In this document: positions 1 to 6,893 of the stretch, one piece after another
Numbering within the stretch: position 1 is the stretch's first letter
Layout of the letters: the number at the start of each line of letters is the position of its first letter
DNA from: Pseudolabrys sp.
GTDB taxonomy: Bacteria; Pseudomonadota; Alphaproteobacteria; Rhizobiales; Xanthobacteraceae
Assembly: GCA_026125925.1 (NCBI GenBank)
Contig: JAHCKF010000025.1
Location: 1 to 19,589 of the forward strand
Length of the DNA stretch: 19,589 nt
Direction: 5' to 3'
Position numbers and translations under genes: made by a program
Notes under the pieces: model-generated
What the model was told of the DNA's origin: nothing
The model's database searches: none
What the model saw: the letters and a program-made list of their open reading frames with translations, nothing else

Positions 1-138
1 CACGCCGAAGCGCGCTTCGACCAGGCTGATCGCCAGCACGATCAGGAACGGCGCCAACGTGAACAGGACGAGCCACGCCGTCGTCGTGCCGAGCACGATG
101 CGCCGCAGGCCGCGTCCCTCGCCCGCCGCCATGGTCAT
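1..138 (-). CDS. potH: Polyamine ABC transporter permease, N-terminal fragment (PotH-like)
   Basis: The first 46 codons of a gene running off the left edge. The product begins MTMAAGEGRGLRRIVLG, a short basic cytoplasmic N-terminus, followed by a hydrophobic segment (about residues 18-40, TTAWLVLFTLAPFLIVLAIS) that fits the first membrane span of a spermidine/putrescine-type permease. The ATG at 138 overlaps the TGA stop of the upstream ATPase gene (ATGA at 138-135), which indicates translational coupling. A second ATG lies two codons in. The assignment as PotH rests mainly on the potF-potG-potH order known from E. coli; only the N-terminus is visible, so a PotB- or PotC-type name is also possible. 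It would form half of the inner-membrane channel that imports the polyamine delivered by the binding protein. Confidence 0.75.
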   Translation of the reverse strand, partial: MTMAAGEGRGLRRIVLGTTTAWLVLFTLAPFLIVLAISLVEARFGV

Positions 139-1151
139 GACGTCAGCACCCGCGCCGCCGCCGGATCCCACGACAGGTAGACCCGGTCCCCCGCGCTCAA
201 GGCGCCGAGCGCCGCCATGTCCGCCGGCGACAGACGTGCCTGCACCGCCTGGCCACTATCGAGCGCGAAGTGGCAGACATAGGCATTGCCGAGGAAGACG
301 ATGTTGGTCAGCGCCGCGGACAGCACATTGTCGCGGGCCGGCCGCTCGCGGCTCACCGACAACTGCTCCGGCCGTACCATGACGGTCCGGCCTTCTGCTT
401 CGTCGAACAGATTGGCCGCGCCGAAGAAGTCGGCAGCGAAGCGGGACTGCGGCATATCGTAAAGCTCGCGCGGCGTGCCGACCTGACACAATGCGCCATC
501 GCGCATCAACGCAATATGCGTTGCCATGCTCATCGCCTCCTCCTGGTCGTGCGTGACCATGACGAAGGTGATGCCGACACGCTCGCGCAGCGCGACAAGC
601 TCGAGCTGCGCCTTCTCGCGCAGCTTCTTGTCGAGTGCGGCGAGCGGCTCGTCGAGCAGCAGGATCTTCGGGTTCTTCACCAGGGCGCGGGCGAGCGCGA
701 CGCGCTGGCGCTGTCCGCCCGACAATTGATGCGGCTTGCGGGCGGCAAAGCCGCCCATGTCGAACAGGTCGAGCGCGGCGGCGACGCGGTCGCGGATTTC
801 CGCGCGCGGCCGGCGCTCCTCGCGCAGGCCGAAGCCGACATTGTCGGCGACGGAAAGATGAGGAAACAGCGCGTAGGACTGGAACATCATGTTGACCGGC
901 CGCGCGTAAGGCGGCCGCCCGGTCATGTCCTCGCCGTCGATCAGGATGCGGCCCGTGTCGGGCGTCTCGAAACCGGCGATGAGGCGCAGCAGCGTCGTCT
1001 TGCCGGAGCCGGAAGCGCCAACCAGGCAGAAGAAATCGCCGCGCGCGATGTCGAGCGAAACGCCCACCACCGCCGGCACCGCACCGAAGCTTTTGCAGAC
1101 ACCCTCAATCCGGATAACGGGCTGCGCGCTCGCGAACGGCCGGTCCATCAT
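135..1151 (-). CDS. potG: Polyamine ABC transporter ATP-binding protein
   Basis: A 338-residue ATPase that powers polyamine import from the cytoplasmic face of the inner membrane. All ABC signatures are visible: Walker A GASGSGKT at about 45-52, the Q-loop Q near 91 (MMFQSYALFPH), signature LSGGQRQR at about 143-150, Walker B ILLLDEP at about 163-169 and the switch His in VTHDQEEA near 201. The last 90 or so residues fit the TOBE regulatory domain of the PotA/PotG/MalK branch (TVMVRPEQLSV is visible). I chose the ATG at 1151 because it gives an ATGA overlap with the potF stop, the same junction type as at the next gene; the frame is open to an ATG at 1175, adding 8 residues. The exact ligand (putrescine or spermidine) cannot be read from the ATPase. 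Confidence 0.92.
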   Translation of the reverse strand: MMDRPFASAQPVIRIEGVCKSFGAVPAVVGVSLDIARGDFFCLVGASGSGKTTLLRLIAGFETPDTGRILIDGEDMTGRPPYARPVNMMFQSYALFPHLSVADNVGFGLREERRPRAEIRDRVAAALDLFDMGGFAARKPHQLSGGQRQRVALARALVKNPKILLLDEPLAALDKKLREKAQLELVALRERVGITFVMVTHDQEEAMSMATHIALMRDGALCQVGTPRELYDMPQSRFAADFFGAANLFDEAEGRTVMVRPEQLSVSRERPARDNVLSAALTNIVFLGNAYVCHFALDSGQAVQARLSPADMAALGALSAGDRVYLSWDPAAARVLTS

Positions 1152-2266
1152 TTCCCGGCTTTGATGCTCGTCCACAGCCGGTTGCGCGCCTTCTCATAAG
1201 CAGGCGTCACCAGCGCAGGCGTGTAGAGCTTGGCGCCCTCCGGCGGAAACACCACCGGATCGTTTTTGATCTCGGCCGGTACGAATTCGAGCGAGGCCGG
1301 CACGGCGTTGGCGTAGCCGACCGCGGCCGTGATGTCGGCAACCACCTTCGGCGTCAGGATGTAATTGATGAACTTGTGCGCGTTGTCGGGATGCGGCGCG
1401 TCCTTCGGGATCGCCATGACGTCGATGTTGAAGGCGGCGCCCTCCTTCGGCAGGAAGATGCCGATATCGACGCCGTTCTTGGCCTCCTGCGCGCGCTTGC
1501 GCGCCTGGAAAAGGTCGCCGGCATAGCCCTGCGCCACGCAGATGTCGCCACCGGCGAGGTCGTTGATATATTTCGACGAGTGGATGTAGCGGTACGCCGG
1601 TCGCGCGGCTTTCACCGTCTTGCCGGCGGCCTCCAAGTCATCCGTGGTCACGCTGAGCGGGTTCTTGCCGGCGTAGGACAGCGCGGCGGGCAAAACCTCC
1701 TCCGGCGCGTCGAGCACAGTGACGCCGCAGGGCTTCAGCGCACTGACGATCTTCGGCTCGAACAGCATGGCGAGGCTGCCGATCGGTGCGTTCGGCAACA
1801 GCTTGTCGACCTTGCCTTTGACGTAGCCGACGCCGGTGCCCGCCATCATGTAGGGCAAGCCGTGGGCGTTGCCGGGATCGACCGTGGCGAGGCGCTCGAG
1901 CACCTTGGCATCGACACCCTTGGCATTCGGAATCTTCAACAGATCCAGCTTCCGGTAGAGCCCGCCCTTCACCTGGCGCGCGAAGAACGGCGACGCCGAC
2001 GGAAACACAACGTCATAGCCGGACCGGCCGACGGTCAGCTTGGTCTCGAGGATGTCGTTGGAATCGTAGACGTCGTAATTGACCTTGATGCCGGTCTCCT
2101 TGGTGAAGTTCTCGATCGTGTCGGCCGCGACGTAGTCGCTCCAATTAAATACGTTGAGAACCTTCTCTTCCTCCGCCGCTGCGGGCGCTAACGCCGCGGC
2201 CACCATCGTCAGTGCGGCCATCAGAAGAGCCGGCGCGAAACGGCACCGCAGCAGATTCGTCAGCAT
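1148..2266 (-). CDS. potF: Periplasmic polyamine-binding protein
   Basis: A solute-binding protein of the PotD/PotF family, about 372 residues, which captures polyamine in the periplasm and delivers it to the PotG/PotH/PotI permease. The N-terminus is a Sec signal peptide (basic start, hydrophobic run LLMAALTMVAAALAP, likely cleavage after PAAA before EEEK). The mature start VLNVFNWSDYVAADTIENF and the following KETGIKVNYDVYDSND are hallmarks of the family, as is VVFPSASPFFARQ. The start at 2266 is preferred over an ATG at 2290 because GAGGGG lies about 10 bases before it and it leaves a compact signal peptide. The gene heads the pot cluster and overlaps potG by four bases. It lies 76 bases after ccdA on the same strand, with no convincing terminator between them, so some read-through is possible. 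Confidence 0.93.
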   Translation of the reverse strand: MLTNLLRCRFAPALLMAALTMVAAALAPAAAEEEKVLNVFNWSDYVAADTIENFTKETGIKVNYDVYDSNDILETKLTVGRSGYDVVFPSASPFFARQVKGGLYRKLDLLKIPNAKGVDAKVLERLATVDPGNAHGLPYMMAGTGVGYVKGKVDKLLPNAPIGSLAMLFEPKIVSALKPCGVTVLDAPEEVLPAALSYAGKNPLSVTTDDLEAAGKTVKAARPAYRYIHSSKYINDLAGGDICVAQGYAGDLFQARKRAQEAKNGVDIGIFLPKEGAAFNIDVMAIPKDAPHPDNAHKFINYILTPKVVADITAAVGYANAVPASLEFVPAEIKNDPVVFPPEGAKLYTPALVTPAYEKARNRLWTSIKAGK

Positions 2267-2342
2267 CGATCGGAACCCCTCGCCTTTCATCCTGCGCGGA
2301 TGTTAGCGGAGGCGGCCGGGGCATGCCAGAATTCGCGGGCGT

Positions 2343-3077
2343 TCAGCCGATTTTCCCCAAGGCGGGGAACGTCTCGATCAGCCAGTTCGCGATGGTCGGC
2401 ATCTGGCCGGTGAAAATCAGAACACCGGCGAGCACGAGGAAGGCGCCCATCGCCTTTTCGATCAGCGCCAGCCGCGCGCGGAACCGCGCGCTCCAGCGCA
2501 TGAAGGCGCCGGCGAAAGCCGCGGCGACGAGAAACGGCACGCCGATGCCGAGCGAATACACCAGCAGCAGCCGCGCGCCTTCGCCAGCGCTCTCGGACGC
2601 GCCGGCGATTAGAAGAATCGCCGCCAGCACCGGGCCGACGCATGGGCTCCAGCCGAAGCCGAAGGCGAGGCCGATGAGGAAAGCGCCGGCGAGGCCCGCC
2701 GGCTTCTGCGACACTCCGACGCGCGCGGTGCGGTCGAGCAGCGCGATGCGGAAGACGCCGAGGAAGTGCAGCCCCATCGCGATGATCAGGCCGCCGGCGA
2801 TGTAGCTGAGCACGCCGAGCCAGGCGCTGACCGCTTTGCCGATAATTGACGCCGTGGCGCCGAGCGCCACGAAGACCGCGGAAAACCCCGCCACGAACGC
2901 GAGCGCCGTCAGGAGGACATGCCAGCGGCGTCCGGCACCTTCATTCTCCCGCAATTCGGTCACCGAGACGCCGCCCATATAAGCCAGATACGGCGGCACC
3001 AGCGGCAGCACGCAGGGGGAGAAGAACGACAGCAGCCCCGCGAGGAAGGCGCCGCCGATCGACACGTCCAGGCTCAT
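2343..3077 (-). CDS. ccdA: CcdA/SoxV-family membrane thiol-disulfide electron carrier
   Basis: A 244-residue inner-membrane protein with about six hydrophobic segments and the two conserved cysteines of the CcdA/DsbD-beta family: C22 in FFSPCVLPLVPPYLAYMGG and C146 in GFGWSPCVGP. Members carry electrons from cytoplasmic thioredoxin across the membrane to periplasmic thioredoxin-like proteins, for cytochrome c maturation or, as SoxV, for sulfur oxidation. It is divergent from a SoxS-like periplasmic thioredoxin and an ArsR repressor, so here the SoxV-like role of supplying reductant to that thioredoxin is likely (inference). No strong Shine-Dalgarno precedes the ATG at 3077. Instead three tandem repeats containing ATGAGCGACTT lie directly upstream, and the ATG overlaps a TGA that closes two short upstream frames. 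The upstream in-frame region is closed by a stop, so the start is secure. Confidence 0.9.
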   Translation of the reverse strand: MSLDVSIGGAFLAGLLSFFSPCVLPLVPPYLAYMGGVSVTELRENEGAGRRWHVLLTALAFVAGFSAVFVALGATASIIGKAVSAWLGVLSYIAGGLIIAMGLHFLGVFRIALLDRTARVGVSQKPAGLAGAFLIGLAFGFGWSPCVGPVLAAILLIAGASESAGEGARLLLVYSLGIGVPFLVAAAFAGAFMRWSARFRARLALIEKAMGAFLVLAGVLIFTGQMPTIANWLIETFPALGKIG

Positions 3078-3118
3078 GGCAAGTCGCTCATAGAAAGTCG
3101 CTCATAGAAGTCGCTCAT
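3074..3118 (-). other. Possible 14-codon upstream ORF overlapping the ccdA start
   Basis: Reading from the most upstream repeat ATG (3118) gives MSDFYERLSMSDLP and then TGA, which overlaps the ccdA ATG as ATGA. The middle ATG (3105) gives MSDFL with its TGA overlapping the third ATG (3091). The third ATG is in frame with the first and gives MSDLP, ending on the same TGA. The arrangement could couple translation into ccdA, which lacks a clear ribosome binding site of its own. No expression evidence can be read from the DNA, and slippage-derived sequence without function is the alternative. Confidence 0.4.
3081..3118 (-). repeat. Three tandem 11-bp direct repeats before ccdA
   Basis: On the plus strand AAGTCGCTCAT occurs at 3081-3091, 3095-3105 and 3108-3118 (periods 14 and 13). 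On the ccdA strand each copy reads ATGAGCGACTT and supplies an ATG. The ccdA start itself (ATGAGCCTG) begins with the same six bases, so the array looks like duplications of the start-codon region. The copies lie between the probable promoter region and ccdA, so they would be in its 5' leader. Confidence 0.85.
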
Positions 3119-3150
3119 TTCACACATTCGACTTTAGTGATATATCGAAT
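3119..3150 (+). promoter_or_regulatory. Probable soxS promoter with overlapping inverted-repeat operator
   Basis: TTCACA (3119-3124) and TATATC (3141-3146) are separated by 16 bases and resemble a sigma-70 promoter pointing at the SoxS-like gene. A perfect inverted repeat ATTCGA (3126-3131)/TCGAAT (3145-3150) with 13 bases between spans the spacer and the -10. A repressor bound there would block the promoter. The ArsR-family regulator encoded two genes away is the natural candidate (inference). The site may also control divergent ccdA. Confidence 0.5.
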
Positions 3151-3200
3151 TGTGGAGCGGGCTGCTCGTGCTTATTTACAGTTCGCTCCCAACAGCGAGT

Positions 3201-3638
3201 ATGCCCTTGCCCGTCCTAACCCGGATCGTTCTCTCGTTTGCCGGCCTTGCCGCCTTGGCCGTCGCCCTGCTCGCGACGCCGGCAGGCGCCGCCGAACTGG
3301 TGATGTTCGAGGATGCCGGCTGCGTGTGGTGTGCGCGGTTCAATGCGGAGATAGGCCCGATCTACCAGAAGACCGACGAGGGCAAGCGCGCGCCGCTGCG
3401 CCGGGTGGACAGCGGTAGCGCCTTGCCCGCCGACCTCGCCTTCATCAAATCGGAGCGGCTGACGCCGCTGTTCGTGCTGGTCGATCAGGGCCGCGAAATC
3501 GGCCGAATCCGCGGCTACCCAGGCGAAGACCACTTCTGGGGCCTGCTCGACAGCCTGCTGAAGAAACTCGACGACGCGCCGAAGACCAATGGTGATTCGG
3601 TACCTCTGAACAAAGATTCCCCGCGCACGAACGGATAA
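3201..3638 (+). CDS. soxS: Periplasmic thioredoxin-like protein, SoxS family
   Basis: A 145-residue exported thiol-disulfide protein. Residues 1-30 form a signal peptide (basic start, long hydrophobic core, cleavage near PAGA-AELV). The mature part carries a CVWC redox motif at 41-44 within MFEDAGCVWCARFNAEIGP, followed by YQKTDEGKRAPLRRVD, a pattern typical of SoxS-type proteins of sulfur-oxidising operons. The cis-proline loop is LTPLF (P89), and GYPGEDHFW follows near 106-114. SoxS of Paracoccus keeps Sox proteins in the reduced, active state. The ATG at 3201 is chosen because it starts a clean signal peptide; a TTG at 3150 would add 17 residues and lies inside the promoter. It is followed after 86 bases by the ArsR repressor and is divergent from ccdA. 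No soxXYZABCD genes are in the window, so its partner is unknown. Confidence 0.78.
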   Translation: MPLPVLTRIVLSFAGLAALAVALLATPAGAAELVMFEDAGCVWCARFNAEIGPIYQKTDEGKRAPLRRVDSGSALPADLAFIKSERLTPLFVLVDQGREIGRIRGYPGEDHFWGLLDSLLKKLDDAPKTNGDSVPLNKDSPRTNG

Positions 3639-3724
3639 ATCTCAGTATTCTCCGCCGCGTACGCGGGAGCCGGCCGTGACAAAGGCCGCGACAAGGGCCC
3701 CGGCATCGCCTCGGGACGGGTTCG

Positions 3725-4069
3725 ATGGAATTGCAGCACCTGGATAAGACCGAGCGGACCAACGAGCTGGATCGCATGGCGGGAAACGCCAAACGCGCCA
3801 GCGAATTCCTCAAGGCACTGGCTCACGAGAGCCGGCTGATGATCCTGTGCATTCTCGCCGAGGGCGAGAAGTCCGTCAGCGAACTGGAAGAAATTCTCTC
3901 ATTGCGTCAGCCGACCGTGTCGCAGCAACTGGCGCGGCTGCGCGGCGACGGCCTCGTCTCGACCCGCCGCGACGGCAAGACGATCTATTACAGCCTCGCC
4001 AGCGAGGAAGCGCGCGTCGTCATCGGCGCCGTGTACGATGTGTTCTGCCGCCGGCAGCGCAAGCGCTGA
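3725..4069 (+). CDS. ArsR-family repressor, SoxR/SqrR/BigR (persulfide-sensor) type
   Basis: A 114-residue winged-helix repressor. The recognition region is SVSELEEILSLRQPTVSQQLARLR (given here as the span near residues 50-73), with the wing LVSTRRDGKTIYYSL near 77-91. The only two cysteines are C42 (LMILCIL) and C108 (VYDVFC), the positions and spacing used by BigR and SqrR to form a disulfide or polysulfide bridge when exposed to persulfide. The metal-binding ELCVCDL motif of ArsR/SmtB metal sensors is absent, so a thiol or persulfide signal is more likely than a metal. It lies downstream of the SoxS-like gene, as in Sox loci where SoxR represses divergent soxS and soxV units. The likely target is the inverted repeat near 3126-3150. 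The Shine-Dalgarno before the ATG is weak (ACGGG). Confidence 0.85.
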   Translation: MELQHLDKTERTNELDRMAGNAKRASEFLKALAHESRLMILCILAEGEKSVSELEEILSLRQPTVSQQLARLRGDGLVSTRRDGKTIYYSLASEEARVVIGAVYDVFCRRQRKR

Positions 4070-4151
4070 CTCCCTCCCCCCGGTTTGCGGCACCCGTCCG
4101 GATCGGGCATGTTGACCGCGGCAACGTGGAATCGTGCGGAGCGTGACAGCG

Positions 4152-5738
4152 ATGGCGGGGATCGACCCGGAAGGCCAAATTTTCGTCGGTAAAGGCGAAA
4201 AGGCCGAATATCTCACCTTAAAACTCGCCAACCGCCATGGGCTTGTCACCGGCGCCACCGGTACCGGCAAGACAGTGACGTTGCAGATTCTGGCCGAAGG
4301 CTTCGCCAATGCCGGCGTGCCGGTCTTCGCCGCCGACATCAAGGGCGACCTGTCCGGCATCGCCGAAGCGGGCGAAGCCAAGGAAGCCTTTGTCAGCCGC
4401 GCCAAGAAGATGGGCTTCGACTACCAGACCGACCGGTTCCCCGTCATATTCTGGGATTTGTTCGGCGAACAAGGACATCCCGTCCGCGCCACCATTTCCG
4501 AAATGGGCCCGCTGCTGCTCGCCCGCCTGCTCGACCTGAACGACGTCCAGGAAGGCGTGCTCAACATCGTCTTCCGCATCGCCGACGAACAGGGCCTGCT
4601 GCTGCTCGACCTCAAGGATCTTCGCGCGGTGCTGTCGCTGGTCGCCGACAATGCAGCCGAGTTGACGACGCAATACGGCAACGTGTCGAAAGCGACCGTC
4701 GGCACCATTCAGCGCCAGCTTCTCGTTCTGGAAAATCAGGGCGGCACCAAGTTCTTCAGCGAGCCGGCGTTGCAGCTTGCCGACTTCATGAAGACCGATC
4801 GTGACGGCCGCGGCTACGTCAATATCCTCGCCGCGGACAAGCTGATGGAAAGCCCGCGGCTCTACGCCACGTTCCTGCTGTGGCTGCTGTCGGAGCTGTT
4901 CGAGGAACTGCCTGAAGTCGGCGATCCCGACAAACCGAAGCTGGTGTTCTTCTTCGACGAGGCCCACCTGTTGTTCACCGACGCGCCGAAGGCGCTGCTC
5001 GACAAAATCGAACAGGTCGTGCGCCTGATCCGCTCCAAGGGCGTCGGCGTCTATTTCGTCACGCAGAACCCGCTCGACGTGCCGGACAAGGTGCTGGCGC
5101 AGATGGGCAACCGCGTCCAGCACGCCTTGCGTGCCTTCACGCCCCGCGATCAGAAAGCGGTGAAGGCCGCGGCCGAAACCTTCCGTCCCAACCCGAAGCT
5201 CGACACCGCACAGGTCATCATGGAGCTCGGCAAGGGCGAAGCGCTGGTGTCGTTCCTCGAGGGCAATGGCGTGCCGTCGCTGGTCGAGCGCGCCATGATC
5301 CGCCCGCCGTCGGCGCGGCTCGGGATTATCACGCCTGAAGAGCGCAAAGCGGTAATGCAGGCGAGCCCGATCAAGGGCAAATACGACAACGCGGTCGATT
5401 CAGAGTCTGCTTACGAGATGCTGCTGGCGCGCGCCAAGGGAGAGGCCGCGCCGGCGCCGAACGGCCAGGCGCCGGCTCCCGGTCAGCCAACGCAGGCGGG
5501 TGGCGGATGGCTTGGCGGACTCGGCGGCCTGATCGGCGGCATCTTCGGCACCAACCGGCCGCGCGGTCAGAAGCTTTCGACCACGCAATACGTGGCGCGC
5601 GAAGTGACGCGATCGATCACCAACCGCGTCGCCGGCCAGATCGCCGCCGACCTCGGCAAGTCGATCGGCGGCCGTACCGGCTCGACCATCGGCCGCGCCA
5701 TCGTGCGCGGCACGTTGGGCGGGATGTTAAGGCGCTAA
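4152..5738 (+). CDS. HerA-like ATPase, DUF853 family (YjgR-like)
   Basis: A 528-residue P-loop ATPase of the DUF853 family, related to the HerA/FtsK translocases; E. coli YjgR is the familiar member. Walker A GATGTGKT lies at about 34-41, an [11 protein letters not shown] motif follows, Walker B is [11 protein letters not shown] near 264-274, and a sensor-like VTQNPLDVP follows near 303-311. The C-terminus has an Ala/Pro linker (near 435-455), a Gly-rich stretch [17 protein letters not shown], then a basic helical tail. HerA-fold proteins move DNA, but the physiological role of this family is not established. I take the ATG at 4152, with GGAG ten bases upstream; a GTG at 4134 would add six residues. 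It follows the ArsR gene by 82 bases and is probably independent of it. Confidence 0.88.
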   Translation: MAGIDPEGQIFVGKGEKAEYLTLKLANRHGLVTGATGTGKTVTLQILAEGFANAGVPVFAADIKGDLSGIAEAGEAKEAFVSRAKKMGFDYQTDRFPVIFWDLFGEQGHPVRATISEMGPLLLARLLDLNDVQEGVLNIVFRIADEQGLLLLDLKDLRAVLSLVADNAAELTTQYGNVSKATVGTIQRQLLVLENQGGTKFFSEPALQLADFMKTDRDGRGYVNILAADKLMESPRLYATFLLWLLSELFEELPEVGDPDKPKLVFFFDEAHLLFTDAPKALLDKIEQVVRLIRSKGVGVYFVTQNPLDVPDKVLAQMGNRVQHALRAFTPRDQKAVKAAAETFRPNPKLDTAQVIMELGKGEALVSFLEGNGVPSLVERAMIRPPSARLGIITPEERKAVMQASPIKGKYDNAVDSESAYEMLLARAKGEAAPAPNGQAPAPGQPTQAGGGWLGGLGGLIGGIFGTNRPRGQKLSTTQYVAREVTRSITNRVAGQIAADLGKSIGGRTGSTIGRAIVRGTLGGMLRR

Positions 5739-5766
5739 GAGAGCGCCTGCAAGGAAACGAATTTCA

Positions 5767-5844
5767 AGCTCCGCTCACCCCCGCGAAAGCGGGGTCCAGA
5801 AAGTCAAAGGCTGGATGCCCGCTGTCGCGGGCAGGAGCGGAGTT
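5767..5844. repeat. Cloverleaf-like palindromic intergenic element
   Basis: The sequence can fold into three nested units. The outer arms are AGCTCCGCTC (5767-5776) and GAGCGGAGTT (5835-5844). Hairpin 1 is CCCCGC-GAAA-GCGGGG (5779-5794), a central pair is TCCAG/CTGGA (5795-5799 and 5811-5815), and hairpin 2 is GCCCGC-TGTC-GCGGGC (5817-5832). It separates two convergent genes. Elements of this type (CGCGAAAGCGGGG...CTGGAT) are common in Bradyrhizobium-like genomes. It may also act as a bidirectional terminator, although no T-tract follows. Confidence 0.8.
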
Positions 5845-5854
5845 TGTCGCTATG

Positions 5855-6097
5855 TCAGGACTCCGCTTCGCACTTCTTCATGAAGGATGCCTTGGCGGCG
5901 CCGGTGAGCGGCTTGCCATCCTTGCTCACGGCTTTCGGCGTGCAGGCGTCTTCCTTGCACTTCTTGATGAAGCTCGTCTTGGCGGCGCCGGCCAGCGGCT
6001 TGCCTTCCTTGCTGACGGCCTTCGTCTCGCAGCTCTGCGCCATCGCGCTGCCCGCGGCGAAAGCCGTGATCAGCGCAGCCAACATCAGACGCTTCAT
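5855..6097 (-). CDS. Small secreted protein with two PsiF repeats
   Basis: An 80-residue protein with a signal peptide (MKRLMLAALITAFAAGSAMA, cleavage before QSC). The mature 60 residues are two near-identical repeats, each C-x(2)-KAVSK(E/D)GKPL(A/T)GAAK(T/A)SF(I/M)KKC, separated by KEDA. This is the PsiF-repeat pattern, named after E. coli PsiF, which is induced by phosphate starvation. Each repeat starts and ends with Cys, so two intra-repeat disulfides in the periplasm are likely (inference). A strong Shine-Dalgarno (AAAGGGAG) lies about 8 bases before the ATG. The molecular function is unknown. It lies downstream of mscL on the same strand. Confidence 0.82.
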   Translation of the reverse strand: MKRLMLAALITAFAAGSAMAQSCETKAVSKEGKPLAGAAKTSFIKKCKEDACTPKAVSKDGKPLTGAAKASFMKKCEAES

Positions 6098-6131
6098 CGG
6101 TCTCTCCCTTTGTCCGGAACACCCGGATGAT

Positions 6132-6158
6132 GTTCAGCCTGGCTCCGCCAACCTGAAC
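6132..6158 (-). terminator. Possible hairpin between mscL and the PsiF-repeat gene
   Basis: GTTCAG (6132-6137)/CTGAAC (6153-6158) with inner TGGC/GCCA (6140-6143 and 6147-6150) can form an imperfect stem-loop. It lies 35 bases after the mscL stop and 35 bases before the PsiF-repeat start. No T-tract follows on either strand, so it may be a weak or factor-dependent terminator, or a leader structure. Confidence 0.3.
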
Positions 6159-6194
6159 CGAAGGTGAATTAATGCGGGCTATATATCTTGTCCG

Positions 6195-6608
6195 TCATTT
6201 GGCTTTGATGGCGTCGCGGATTTCCGCAAGCAACTTCACCTCTTCGGTCGGCGCCGGCGGCGGCGGCGGCGGTTCCTGCCGCTTGAGTCTGTTGATGAAC
6301 CTGATGGCGATGAACAGAACCCAGGCAACGATGAGGAAGTTGACGGTGACCGTCAGGAACTGACCCCAGCCGAGCACCGCGCCCTGTTTCTTGGCATCGG
6401 CATAGGCGAGACCCGCCTGCACTTTCGCCGATAGCGGCGTGTAGTAGTTGGAGAAGTCGAGCCCGCCGGTGATCGCGCCGATAATCGGGGTGATGATGTC
6501 GGCGACCAGCGACGACACGATCGAGCCGAAGGCGGCGCCGATGATGACGCCGACCGCGAGATCGACCACGTTGCCACGCAAGGCGAACTTTTTGAATTCC
6601 TCGAACAT
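6195..6608 (-). CDS. mscL: Large-conductance mechanosensitive channel MscL
   Basis: A 137-residue inner-membrane channel that opens under membrane tension to release solutes during hypo-osmotic shock. The N-terminal amphipathic helix [24 protein letters not shown] and the first pore helix with its Gly/Ala pattern (about 15-45) are diagnostic. The periplasmic loop has [13 protein letters not shown]2 runs about 82-103 ([19 protein letters not shown]), and the C-terminal bundle segment [14 protein letters not shown] follows a run of six prolines. The start at 6608 is set by AAAGGA nine bases upstream and by homology to the usual MscL N-terminus. Longer in-frame starts (up to 6782) would add residues unlike the family. 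About 285 bases lie between this start and the next divergent gene. Confidence 0.97.
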   Translation of the reverse strand: MFEEFKKFALRGNVVDLAVGVIIGAAFGSIVSSLVADIITPIIGAITGGLDFSNYYTPLSAKVQAGLAYADAKKQGAVLGWGQFLTVTVNFLIVAWVLFIAIRFINRLKRQEPPPPPPAPTEEVKLLAEIRDAIKAK

Positions 6609-6893
6609 TGCCTGCATTCCTTTGACGAAGACACACGGCATCTGTGCGCAGCGATGTTCGGAGGCTTTCCGCACACTGACAACGGGTTTCGGCACGTCAC
6701 GCACCGGTTTGGTAGTTAGATACCACGACTGTTGAAAACCCGTGCGAAAAGTGTCTCGGCGCCCGCCTTGCCCGATGCGCACGCGCTCCAGACCACCTAT
6801 CTACCGCCTCGTAATGCAAGGCAGGTTTGATTTGCTGCATCGCACAAAATGGGTCATAGTGCGCGCGATTCACGGGCCTCCTGGGGCGAATTC
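6609..6893. promoter_or_regulatory. Divergent intergenic region, mscL / small conserved gene
   Basis: This stretch holds the control regions of two divergent genes. For the plus-strand gene, TTGCTG (6832-6837) and CATAGT (6855-6860) at 17-base spacing are a plausible promoter about 34 bases before its ATG. An inverted repeat TGGTA-GTTAGA-TACCA lies at 6710-6725, about 100 bases upstream of mscL. No convincing mscL promoter hexamers and no additional ORF could be defended. Confidence 0.4.

Noticed and set aside
270..1199. 309-codon plus-strand frame opposite potG
   Set aside because: It mirrors the codon structure of the intact potG gene, is rich in Arg/His/Ala/Asp, and has no recognisable domain or ribosome binding site. 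It is a GC-driven antisense shadow.
3081..3118. Short CRISPR-like array
   Set aside because: Repeats are 11 bp with 2-3 bp between them, no spacers and no cas genes; this is a simple tandem repeat.
3150..3200. TTG start adding 17 residues to the SoxS-like protein
   Set aside because: It lies at the end of the promoter/operator inverted repeat and would disrupt a clean signal peptide that begins at 3201.
5779..5832. Classical rho-independent terminators
   Set aside because: The hairpins are strong, but no run of T follows on either strand, so intrinsic termination is not supported by sequence alone.
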